From the NCBI GenBank assembly GCA_016550415.1, contig JABXGU010000780.1, positions 1 to 14,007 on the forward strand: DNA of 14,007 nt. Direction: 5' to 3'. This document shows positions 7,714-14,007 of this stretch, piece after piece (the first letter of the stretch is position 1; each line of letters opens with the position of its first letter). This stretch comes from an archaeon (lineage in GTDB: Archaea > Asgardarchaeota > Hermodarchaeia > Hermodarchaeales > Hermodarchaeaceae). The notes beneath the pieces are model-generated. The model worked only from the letters and a program-made list of their open reading frames with translations, ran no database searches and had not been told where the DNA came from. The translations under genes were made by a program, and so were the position numbers.

Positions 7714-8346
7714 ATGCTAAATTTCCAATCAATACCTAGAGGGGTTCATAAAAACATGGAAATGTTAGCTGAATTAATTCTTAAGATTGGAGGTCTTAAG
7801 CTGGACAATCTACTATCGTTTGGGTATTTTGCAAACGGCACATATGTTTTCACAATGCCATTTATTATAATTTTCATTCTCATCATATTATTGATGGTAT
7901 GCATCATTTATGCTGCCATTCAAGGAGCCTCATCAAGTTCAAGACCTAGCGCTTATGCACGAGCTAGTCCCAAGGATGATTGGACTCCCATAGAACTTGC
8001 CAGTGAACAACGACAATGGGTATCCTCCAAGCATCAAGTGACAGTGATTGTGTGCACCTGCGGAAAATGGAATGACCCAAGACAACCCGTGTGCTGGAGC
8101 TGCAATGCCTCTCTTAAATCCTCTGAAAAATCCTTACAGACCTTTAAATTTGAAACAGCACCACAGTGTGCCGTATGTGGTTATTGGGTTTACCCTGGTG
8201 AACAAGTAATGCTCTGTCCAGCCTGCCAAGCTCAGGGTCACAGCACCCACATGCTAGAATACATTAAAGCTAAGGGAGCTTGTCCAGTTTGTGAACAAAG
8301 GATTAGATATACCCAGTTACTTCAAGCAAAAAGCTTCATCACTTAG
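7714..8346 (+). CDS. membrane-anchored zinc-finger protein with C-terminal RING-like domain
   Basis: A 210-residue protein with one membrane helix at about 48-69 (FTMPFIIIFILIILLMVC). A low-complexity Ser/Arg linker and two cysteine-rich modules follow. The first is C114-x-C116-x10-C127-x2-C130, with W119 and N120 inside, like a RanBP2-type or zinc-ribbon knuckle. The second is C152-x2-C155-x12-C168-x2-C171-x4-H176-x2-H179-x10-C190-x2-C193, an eight-ligand arrangement resembling cross-brace RING-variant (C4HC3-type) domains with one Cys replaced by His. The Arg/Lys after the helix suggests that the zinc modules are cytosolic. Such domains mediate protein-protein contact and in eukaryotes often ubiquitin transfer; no E1, E2 or ubiquitin-like gene is nearby. 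An AGAGGGG at 7738-7744 lies 11 bases before an in-frame ATG at 7756, so the real start may be there. The gene is convergent with the M24 gene, 90 bases apart. Confidence 0.75.
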   Translation: MLNFQSIPRGVHKNMEMLAELILKIGGLKLDNLLSFGYFANGTYVFTMPFIIIFILIILLMVCIIYAAIQGASSSSRPSAYARASPKDDWTPIELASEQRQWVSSKHQVTVIVCTCGKWNDPRQPVCWSCNASLKSSEKSLQTFKFETAPQCAVCGYWVYPGEQVMLCPACQAQGHSTHMLEYIKAKGACPVCEQRIRYTQLLQAKSFIT

Positions 8347-8436
8347 TAATCGCTAAGGCATATTCTGATGTCTCTAATTGTTAGATATAGTTTTAGTGTA
8401 CAAAGAAGGCAAAGGAAGATTTTCCGATTAATTGCG

Positions 8437-9621
8437 TTAAAGGAAATAGGTGCGTGGTAATCTGGTTATCCTCCTTGCCCCTCTTTTTGTTATAATAACA
8501 TCATCTTCTATGCGAACGCCGCCAATTCGCTTGTAATATAGGCCAGGTTCTATTGCAATAGCAGCGTTCTCGCGCAGAGGATAAGGTAGAGGCGAAAGGA
8601 AGGGAAGTTCATGAACATCTAGTCCAATACCATGCCCAAGTCCATGTAGCATGCCTTCTTTGATTTCTGGATTTCGATTGGCAGAGGGATATCCATCACG
8701 CTCAAAGGAATCTGACATAGTATTTACCATTTCTTCCGTAGTGCCGCCTATACGAATTGAGTCTATGACTGCATCAAGTGCTGATTCCACAGCTTCAAAC
8801 ATCTTCTGCAATTTGGATGATACGTTTCCTCTAACGATTGTTCGCGTAATATCAGCATGAAATCGTTCTTCAAGGCGTCGTGGGTAGATATCCACTATAA
8901 TGGGTTCATTGGCTCTGAGTCTATCTTCTCGTTGACCAAGATAATGAAAATCTGCTCCCCGAATGCCCCCAGCTACTATTGATTCCTGACTATTCTCGGA
9001 ATCATTATCTACAAGTGAATGCTCAATTAGGTGCTTTATATTTCCTACAGTAATTGGAACGCCATTATGTAAGAGGACATTATTAGATCCAACTTTTGCA
9101 TTCTGGAAAAATTCAATAACACGCTCAAATGTTGCTTCTGTTGCACGACTCGCCTTTTGGATGGCTTGTAGTTCTTTTACGCTCTTTGTTTCACGAGCCT
9201 GCAGGAATAAGTCCTGTACTGGTTTTGCTATCAGCCCGGAATTGTTCAATTCAATAACTGCAACTGCATCAGTGTTGCGAGGAATACCCACGACACTATT
9301 TGATGGAATTAATTTCCTAGCAATATTATTTATGATGAGCTGGTCTAGCTCTTCCCGTGATAGACGATCACGAACTGCTTGTTCCCAAATTGGGCTTACA
9401 GTGTAAAAATTCTTCATGGGAGAATGTCTCTGTGCCCGTTCACACACTAAATCTGTTGCAGCAAGTATTGGAGGCTGACCTGCAACTTTTACATAATATG
9501 CTTTATCCACTGCAAGAAATTTTGTTACATAAAATAAATCAGTGTTATGAATGCTAAGACCTTCAAGGAAGAGAGCATCGCATCCATATTCTGCCATTAA
9601 ATCATCTAAATCTTCAAGCAT
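8437..9621 (-). CDS. M24-family Xaa-Pro-type peptidase
   Basis: A 394-residue metallopeptidase of the M24 (pita-bread) family. It has an N-terminal creatinase-like domain (about 1-145) and a C-terminal catalytic domain (about 150-394). All five metal ligands are present: D244 in IIVDIYPRR, D257 in HADITRT, H330 in HGLGHGIGLDVHE, E358 in IAIEPGLYY and E372 in RIEDDVII. The two aspartates are 12 residues apart rather than the usual 10, as in the DIFPR-type subgroup of Xaa-Pro peptidases. It should remove the residue before proline, or cleave Xaa-Pro dipeptides, in the cytoplasm; no signal peptide is present. The ATG has an AGGGA-like site about 9 bases upstream. It is divergent from the M20 peptidase gene across a 194-base spacer, which suggests joint involvement in peptide breakdown. 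Confidence 0.93.
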   Translation of the reverse strand: MLEDLDDLMAEYGCDALFLEGLSIHNTDLFYVTKFLAVDKAYYVKVAGQPPILAATDLVCERAQRHSPMKNFYTVSPIWEQAVRDRLSREELDQLIINNIARKLIPSNSVVGIPRNTDAVAVIELNNSGLIAKPVQDLFLQARETKSVKELQAIQKASRATEATFERVIEFFQNAKVGSNNVLLHNGVPITVGNIKHLIEHSLVDNDSENSQESIVAGGIRGADFHYLGQREDRLRANEPIIVDIYPRRLEERFHADITRTIVRGNVSSKLQKMFEAVESALDAVIDSIRIGGTTEEMVNTMSDSFERDGYPSANRNPEIKEGMLHGLGHGIGLDVHELPFLSPLPYPLRENAAIAIEPGLYYKRIGGVRIEDDVIITKRGARRITRLPRTYFL

Positions 9622-9682
9622 GGCAGCACATCCCTAATTCCCTCTTCTTGCAGTCTTTTGAAAAGAAAAGGTTTTGCCACCG

Positions 9683-9690
9683 ATAATTAA
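9683..9690 (-). promoter_or_regulatory. possible TATA box for the M24 peptidase gene
   Basis: TTAATTAT on the minus strand would place a transcription start near 9660, leaving a leader of about 40 bases before the ATG at 9621 that includes the AGGGA-like site. This is a sequence match only, in an AT-rich spacer. Confidence 0.25.
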
Positions 9691-9757
9691 GCAACGATTT
9701 TACCTGAATGAGAACAGCCCAATCCGAAGTAAAGCACTTCTGCCTGCTATGTACGAA

Positions 9758-9765
9758 TTTATAAG
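9758..9765 (+). promoter_or_regulatory. TATA box for the M20 peptidase gene
   Basis: TTTATAAG matches the archaeal TATA consensus closely. A start about 26 bases downstream (near 9787) gives a leader of roughly 30 bases that contains the AGGGGTG ribosome binding site. The element is nearly palindromic (CTTATAAA on the other strand) and could in principle also be read leftward, but the M24 start is about 140 bases away. Confidence 0.45.
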
Positions 9766-9801
9766 TAGCGACTGTAAAATTTGATTACGGTTTTTCATGT
9801 C

Positions 9802-9808
9802 AGGGGTG
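9802..9808 (+). promoter_or_regulatory. Shine-Dalgarno site AGGGGTG
   Basis: AGGGGTG resembles the archaeal GGAGGTG consensus and ends 7 bases before the ATG at 9816, which fixes the start of the M20 gene. Confidence 0.5.
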
Positions 9809-9815
9809 CTTTGTC

Positions 9816-11234
9816 ATGAATACTGACCGTGTTTTCAAATATATCGATCAGAATATTGACACCCATATCCGTAAAGTGCAGGAACTAATCCAGCAGCCAT
9901 CAATTTCATCTGAGAATCTAGGAGTTCGAGACTGCGCAGAGCTTGTATGCCGATACTTTGGAGAATTGGGGTGTCAGCGAGCAGAGCTGGTTGAAACTTC
10001 AGGCTATCCAGTTGTTCTTGGCGAGTATAATGCTAACGCTGACAAAACGGTCCTTGTTTACATGATGTATGATACTCAACCAGTCGATGATCCAGGATGG
10101 ACTGTTCCACCCCTAGAGGCACGACTCGTTGATGTTAAACCCTTCAAGCGGTGTATAGTGGCAAGAGGTGCTTACAATTCTAAGGGACCTATGAGAGCGT
10201 TTCTGAATGCTTGTGAAGCCATTCGTGCAGTTTCTGAAGAATTTCCAGTAAATCTATTACTTGTCGCAGAGGGTGAGGAGGAGCTGGGAAGCCGTCACTT
10301 GCCAGAGTTTCTCAAGAAAGAGAAAAAGACAATTAAAAATGCTGACTGTGCATTCTTCCCAGATGTTGAACAGGACCAAAATGGGAAGATAACAACTTTC
10401 CTCGGCGTTAAGGGCATAGTATACTTCGAACTCGAGGTCGATGGCAACTCGTGGGGCTATGGACCCACAATGTTTGACATCCATGGTAGCAACAAGGCAT
10501 GGATTGATAGCCCAACATGGCGCCTTATCAATGCCCTCTCCACAATGACGACACCAGATGGAAATCATGTGCTCATTGATGGTTTATATGATAACGTAGC
10601 CCCAATCACCTCAGAGGATCAGGAACTCCTCGATAAGTTGAACCAGACCTTCGATGAAAAGGCAACCAAGAGCTTAATGAAAGTTGATCGATTCATTGAT
10701 GACCTGCATGGACGAGAAGCGTTAATCAAGTACATGTTCGAACCATCTCTCAACATTAATGGAATTTGGTCTGGTTACACAGGTCCTGGCAGCAAAACTG
10801 TATTGCCGTGGAAGGCTACTGCGAAGGTGGATGTTCGGTTAATCCCCAACATGAAGGTGGATGATGTACTACCAATAATTCGTCAACACTTGGACGCGCA
10901 TGGCTTCAAGGAGATACGAATTGTAAATCTTGAAGAAGGCTATGGCTGGGCAAAAATGAGTCCTAAGCATCCGGTCGTTCAAGCAATTCTCCAGACCTAC
11001 CAAGATTTTGGTCACGAGCCAGAGATATGGCCATCTAGTGCAGGAAGTTTACCCTTCTCAATGTTAGCTCAAAATCCCTTTAACCTTCCATTCGCTATAG
11101 GAGGTCTGGGTCATGGGGCGGGGGCTCACGCACCTAATGAATACATCGTTATCGATGAAGGTGGACCAACAGCTGGTCTAGCTACCTTAGAAAAATCGTT
11201 CATCGTCATTTTGAATCGACTGAGCCAGATATAG
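9816..11234 (+). CDS. M20-family peptidase/dipeptidase with an altered metal site
   Basis: A 472-residue protein of the M20 (ArgE/DapE/carnosinase) family. It has two catalytic segments flanking a lid/dimerisation domain (about 200-330). Conserved are D86 in MMYDTQP, the EE pair E155/E156 in EGEEELGS, D183 in FFPD, the lid histidine H224 and the C-terminal H438 in GAGAHAPNE. Two standard residues differ. The first metal-binding His of the GHYD motif is Met (M84), and the bridging Asp of RGAxDDKG is Asn (N121, in RGAYNSKG). I recall a subgroup with this MYD...NxKGP pattern, so it may be a real variant rather than a decayed copy, perhaps binding one metal. It probably cleaves small peptides or amide bonds in the cytoplasm. 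It has its own TATA box and ribosome binding site and is divergent from the M24 peptidase. Confidence 0.88.
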   Translation: MNTDRVFKYIDQNIDTHIRKVQELIQQPSISSENLGVRDCAELVCRYFGELGCQRAELVETSGYPVVLGEYNANADKTVLVYMMYDTQPVDDPGWTVPPLEARLVDVKPFKRCIVARGAYNSKGPMRAFLNACEAIRAVSEEFPVNLLLVAEGEEELGSRHLPEFLKKEKKTIKNADCAFFPDVEQDQNGKITTFLGVKGIVYFELEVDGNSWGYGPTMFDIHGSNKAWIDSPTWRLINALSTMTTPDGNHVLIDGLYDNVAPITSEDQELLDKLNQTFDEKATKSLMKVDRFIDDLHGREALIKYMFEPSLNINGIWSGYTGPGSKTVLPWKATAKVDVRLIPNMKVDDVLPIIRQHLDAHGFKEIRIVNLEEGYGWAKMSPKHPVVQAILQTYQDFGHEPEIWPSSAGSLPFSMLAQNPFNLPFAIGGLGHGAGAHAPNEYIVIDEGGPTAGLATLEKSFIVILNRLSQI

Positions 11235-11262
11235 ACTTGCCAAAGTGCAACATGTATAACTT

Positions 11263-11284
11263 AGTGTCTTTATGAAAAAACACT
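11263..11284 (+). other. stem-loop after the M20 gene
   Basis: AGTGT pairs with ACACT, and inside it TTT pairs with AAA across one mismatch, leaving a three-base ATG loop. It lies about 30 bases after the stop codon. It may protect or end the M20 transcript. Confidence 0.3.
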
Positions 11285-11308
11285 CAGTTCTGGCGAGAAT
11301 AACCTTGT

Positions 11309-11329
11309 CAGCTTTTATGAGCTGTTTTT
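11309..11329 (+). terminator. hairpin plus T5, terminator-like
   Basis: CAGCT and AGCTG form a five-base stem around a six-base loop, directly followed by five T residues. It is placed 75 bases after the M20 stop and about 100 bases before the next start. The form is that of a short intrinsic terminator; in archaea the T-run alone may be the effective signal. Confidence 0.45.
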
Positions 11330-11430
11330 CTCCAGACTCACTTATTTTAGGATGATGGAAAACATAGTCTTTATTTTATGAAGTGGAAGGGTATTATCAT
11401 TGAATAAAGTAAGGTCAGGATGCTCTTAAC

Positions 11431-12249
11431 ATGCAAATCATGCCAAATTCCCAGTTTAATAATGAGGTAGTTACTCGTTTTCTTTCAAAGAATATACGTC
11501 ATCAGGGATTCATAAGGAGACAACCACTCGAATCACTTACAGTTCATCCATTAGTTTGGCGACCATTTCTTCGTGTCCGTTGGCAGTGTAGAACCAGTAA
11601 ACCTCCCTATGTTCGTACTCAACATTCTCTGCTTGATGAGCAAACTGCGCCCATAGTATCGGACTTTAATGAACGCCTTCTCCTATGGCGTCCTCGCATT
11701 GCAACTTTAGAACCGGTAACTATGTCTGGTAAGCCAGAACATTCTATTAAAGAAACTATTATAGAAAAGGATAAGCTTCAAGCTGTCATTGATGACCTCA
11801 TTCAACAGCGGACTGCTGCACAACAGGTTATGGAGTATATCAATCCCAAAATGCGACGATTACAAGCTGACCCTATGTCAGCTCTAGGATCTGTTTTACC
11901 AAGGAAGCTTATTAGGGGTAGAAGCGAGCAAGAGTTGATTGAGGAATATCAGAAAACCCAAAGTATCGTGCTTGCCACCTCTATTGTAACTAACTGTGCT
12001 CAGGAAGATTCTATCGAGCAAGGTGTCCTAGAGGAACGAGTAGCCATTGGCACAATGATGGCGGAGTACCGTGATTTGGAGACCAAAGCACTTCGACTAA
12101 TTTTTCTAGAAACAGCCAATGTAAAATCATTATCAGAAGCCTTGTTCGCAGGTCGTGCACTAACTCGCCTTTGTTGGCTTAATGGCAAGTGCCAAAAAAT
12201 GCTACAAACCGTTTTTGACTCTACCGATGACCATTTTCATAAGCTTTAA
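11431..12249 (+). CDS. hypothetical protein, 272 residues, mostly helical C-terminal half
   Basis: I do not recognise this protein. The N-terminal part (about 30-95) is rich in Trp, Arg and Pro: HPLVWRPFLRVRWQCR (39-54), then HSLLDEQTAPIV (65-76). This faintly recalls a small beta module seen in other archaeal proteins, in which an aromatic-rich strand is followed by a strand ending in Asp. From about 105 on it is highly charged and helix-prone, with coiled-coil-like stretches at 107-140 and 166-225. It has no membrane helix or signal peptide and only three cysteines. The ATG at 11431 has AGGA 10 bases upstream; an ATG three codons later is an alternative. Frame length, start signal and normal codon use support a real gene. 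It precedes the binding-protein gene by 72 bases on the same strand. Confidence 0.65.
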   Translation: MQIMPNSQFNNEVVTRFLSKNIRHQGFIRRQPLESLTVHPLVWRPFLRVRWQCRTSKPPYVRTQHSLLDEQTAPIVSDFNERLLLWRPRIATLEPVTMSGKPEHSIKETIIEKDKLQAVIDDLIQQRTAAQQVMEYINPKMRRLQADPMSALGSVLPRKLIRGRSEQELIEEYQKTQSIVLATSIVTNCAQEDSIEQGVLEERVAIGTMMAEYRDLETKALRLIFLETANVKSLSEALFAGRALTRLCWLNGKCQKMLQTVFDSTDDHFHKL

Positions 12250-12274
12250 AGCTTTCAAAGACCAATTTTGCTCG

Positions 12275-12310
12275 CCAATTGGGAGGGACTAATCCTTTCC
12301 AATTCGGAGG
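12275..12310 (+). repeat. tandem direct repeat carrying two GGAGG sites
   Basis: The 12-base unit CCAATTNGGAGG occurs twice, at 12275-12286 and 12299-12310, a period of 24 bases. The second copy supplies a Shine-Dalgarno site 11 bases before the ATG at 12322; the first GGAGG has no start codon at a usable distance. The first unit also forms the palindrome CCAATTGG. Confidence 0.5.
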
Positions 12311-12321
12311 ACAAAGGAAAA

Positions 12322-14007
12322 ATGTTAAAGGCAAAAATGCTCGGACTACTCCTTTTGTCGATGCTAGGATTGCTATGTTTCTCTGGTATACCAGTTATGG
12401 CTCAGGTTGATGCAAAGCCTGACTTGACATTCGATTTATGGGTACTTTCTTGGGATGACATCAGCGTTGACACTGGAGCTGGTCTTAAGCTACAAATGGA
12501 GCCCATCGGAATCAAGTTCAACGTCATTATGATGGACGATGACCCAATGTACGAAGGCATCTATCAAGAGCCACGTCAGTTCGTTATGTACGAGATGAGC
12601 CAAGGCTACGGAAGTGTACCTGACCACGTTTGGTGGCGGTTACACTCAGATAACATCATTGACTGGGGAGATAACCACTTTGGTCTCGACAATGCCACAA
12701 TGGATGCCGCTCTTAATGAATTCTTAGGAGCCACTCCAGCAACAGCTGCAGAAAAAGCTCGAATTGTACAGTTATATGCCAAACAGAATATTGCGTACAT
12801 CCCACTTTTCCTCTCAGATGACACTCATGCTATCCGCAACGAATGGACCAACTACACCTTGAAACCTGGCGGAGTCTTCACCGCATTCAACCCAGAAACT
12901 ATGATTTTCATGTACGACACAGGCTTGCCAGGCACAATGTTATTCGTGATGGCTTATCCATCAGACATTGGCGAACTGAACCCTATGTTTTATCGCAGCG
13001 AACGATCTCACTGGTATGACATGCTTGTTTATGACACACTCATCTCGTATGATGAGAATCTCGACCCCTATCCATGGCTTGCTGAATCTTTCAATGTAAA
13101 TGCAGCTGGTACACAGGTCAACTTCACTATTCGAACAGGTGTTAAGTGGCACGATGGGGCGGATCTAACACCCTCAGATGTAAACTTCACTATGTACTAT
13201 TACAAGAACGCACCAGAAGATGCGATTTCTTGGTCCTTCATGCAACACATTACATCTACGGCTATCGATGGTCAAACAGTTGTAATCAACTTGGATGAAC
13301 CAAATGTTTTCGCACTTCAGACTCTAGGCGAACTCTACATTCTACCTGAGCACATACGTAGTGGCATACCCGCTGATGACGCACGTTGGGACGATCACAC
13401 CAATGTAACTGCCCAAACCGGTTCTGGACCCTTCAAATATGTAGTTCGTGTTCCTGATGAATATACTACACTCGATAAATTTGCAAATTGGTGGGGTGCA
13501 TCCAACCCTGCTGTTGGTCAGCTCCCCAATATTGATCAGGTGCGGATTGATGTAATTGATTCACAGGATGCGCGTATTCTTGCAATGCGTGCTGGTGATG
13601 CTGACTCTGAACGTTACGAAGTCTTCGGAGCATATGTGCAAACGGTATTAAATGCCCCCGAACTCGACCTCGTCACTGGCTTAACATCTCAATGGGACTA
13701 TCTCTTAGGATTCAACATTACAACCGCAGTCTCAGGATTTCCAGGTAAGGGCATCGCAGACATTAATGTTCGCAGAGCGATGTGCTATGCCATTAACCGT
13801 CAGCAACTTATCAACATTGGACGACTGGGCTTTGGGACACCTACCAACAGTGTTATCCCTGCAGAGTTCTTCCCATCCTACTACCACTCTGATGGTGTTT
13901 TCTATTCATACAATACAACTATTGCTAACGCTATCTTGGATGCCGCTGGATACCTTGACATCGATGGTGATGGAGTACGAGAGTTCCCAGGCGCTACGCT
14001 ACCACCA
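12322..14007 (+). CDS. secreted oligopeptide-type ABC solute-binding protein (SBP family 5) with duplicated or permuted lobe, 3'-truncated
   Basis: The frame is open for 562 codons to the right edge. Residues 1-27 form a signal peptide (basic start, Leu-rich core, VMAQ near the likely cleavage site). Residues 33-190 resemble the C-terminal lobe of family 5 binding proteins: SWDDI and MEPIGIKF, then LDNATMDAALNEF, then AYIPLFLSDD. From about 203 a normal mature N-terminal lobe begins: LNPMFYRSE, YDTLISYDENLDPYPWLAESF (238-258) and KWHDGADLTPSDVNFT (275-290). The second half of that lobe follows (VRRAMCYAINRQQLI, 483-497), and the window ends in DIDGDGVREFPG, where another C-terminal lobe normally starts. 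It probably captures peptides outside the membrane for an ABC permease expected downstream. There are seven N-x-T sequons in all. No frameshift is seen. GGAGG at 12306 supports the ATG. Confidence 0.9.
   Translation, partial: MLKAKMLGLLLLSMLGLLCFSGIPVMAQVDAKPDLTFDLWVLSWDDISVDTGAGLKLQMEPIGIKFNVIMMDDDPMYEGIYQEPRQFVMYEMSQGYGSVPDHVWWRLHSDNIIDWGDNHFGLDNATMDAALNEFLGATPATAAEKARIVQLYAKQNIAYIPLFLSDDTHAIRNEWTNYTLKPGGVFTAFNPETMIFMYDTGLPGTMLFVMAYPSDIGELNPMFYRSERSHWYDMLVYDTLISYDENLDPYPWLAESFNVNAAGTQVNFTIRTGVKWHDGADLTPSDVNFTMYYYKNAPEDAISWSFMQHITSTAIDGQTVVINLDEPNVFALQTLGELYILPEHIRSGIPADDARWDDHTNVTAQTGSGPFKYVVRVPDEYTTLDKFANWWGASNPAVGQLPNIDQVRIDVIDSQDARILAMRAGDADSERYEVFGAYVQTVLNAPELDLVTGLTSQWDYLLGFNITTAVSGFPGKGIADINVRRAMCYAINRQQLINIGRLGFGTPTNSVIPAEFFPSYYHSDGVFYSYNTTIANAILDAAGYLDIDGDGVREFPGATLPP

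Noticed and set aside
8651..9557. Plus-strand frames opposite the M24 peptidase gene
   Set aside because: All five metal ligands and both domains of the M24 protein lie in the minus-strand frame.
9654..9664. CTTTTGAAAAG palindrome in the divergent peptidase spacer
   Set aside because: Short and low in complexity, in an A/T-rich spacer where such runs are common; not enough to call an operator.
10257..10568. 103-residue minus-strand frame in the M20 gene
   Set aside because: Cysteine-rich but without regular zinc spacing, and fully inside a conserved gene.
12606..13152. Short minus-strand frames in the binding-protein region
   Set aside because: The plus strand has an uninterrupted 562-codon frame with a signal peptide and family 5 motifs; the minus frames are shadows.

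Overview
This 14 kb window looks like archaeal chromosome of moderate, AT-leaning composition. The case rests on a RAD55/KaiC-type RecA-fold protein, a mixture of TTG/GTG/ATG starts, Shine-Dalgarno sites of the GGAGG/GGGGTG type, TATA-like elements rather than -35/-10 pairs, oligo-T runs after stop codons, and a secreted binding protein rich in N-x-T sequons. A membrane protein with a RING-like zinc domain makes an Asgard-type lineage (for example Thorarchaeota) a reasonable guess, but that is inference. No tRNA, rRNA, CRISPR array, integrase or insertion sequence is visible, and no gene-free stretch exceeds about 200 bases.

Left part (1-4095, plus strand): the 3' portion of a RAD55-like ATPase homologue with a degenerate Walker A motif, a HAD-family phosphatase of the phosphoserine-phosphatase type, a full-length adenine deaminase (purine salvage), and an unrecognised six-helix membrane protein. 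Middle (4106-7595, minus strand): an ArsB/NhaD/CitM-superfamily ion transporter with an awkward 5' end, a uroporphyrinogen-decarboxylase-fold protein of the corrinoid-methyltransferase-like group, and an alpha/beta hydrolase. The last two are probably co-transcribed, hydrolase first. The transporter gene is convergent with the membrane-protein gene, with only 10 bases between their stops.

Right part (7714-14007): a membrane-anchored protein with two cytosolic zinc modules (plus), an M24 Xaa-Pro-type peptidase (minus), a divergent M20-family peptidase (plus), an orphan 272-residue protein (plus), and an oligopeptide-type ABC solute-binding protein that runs off the right edge (plus). The two peptidases and the binding protein together suggest uptake and breakdown of peptides.

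The points most worth a second look are: the solute-binding protein, which begins with what looks like a complete C-terminal lobe placed before a normal N-terminal lobe; the membrane-anchored C4H2C2 RING-like protein; the M20 protein lacking the first metal-binding histidine; the RAD55-like protein lacking the Walker A lysine; and the transporter whose first helix is cut by the only available canonical start codon.
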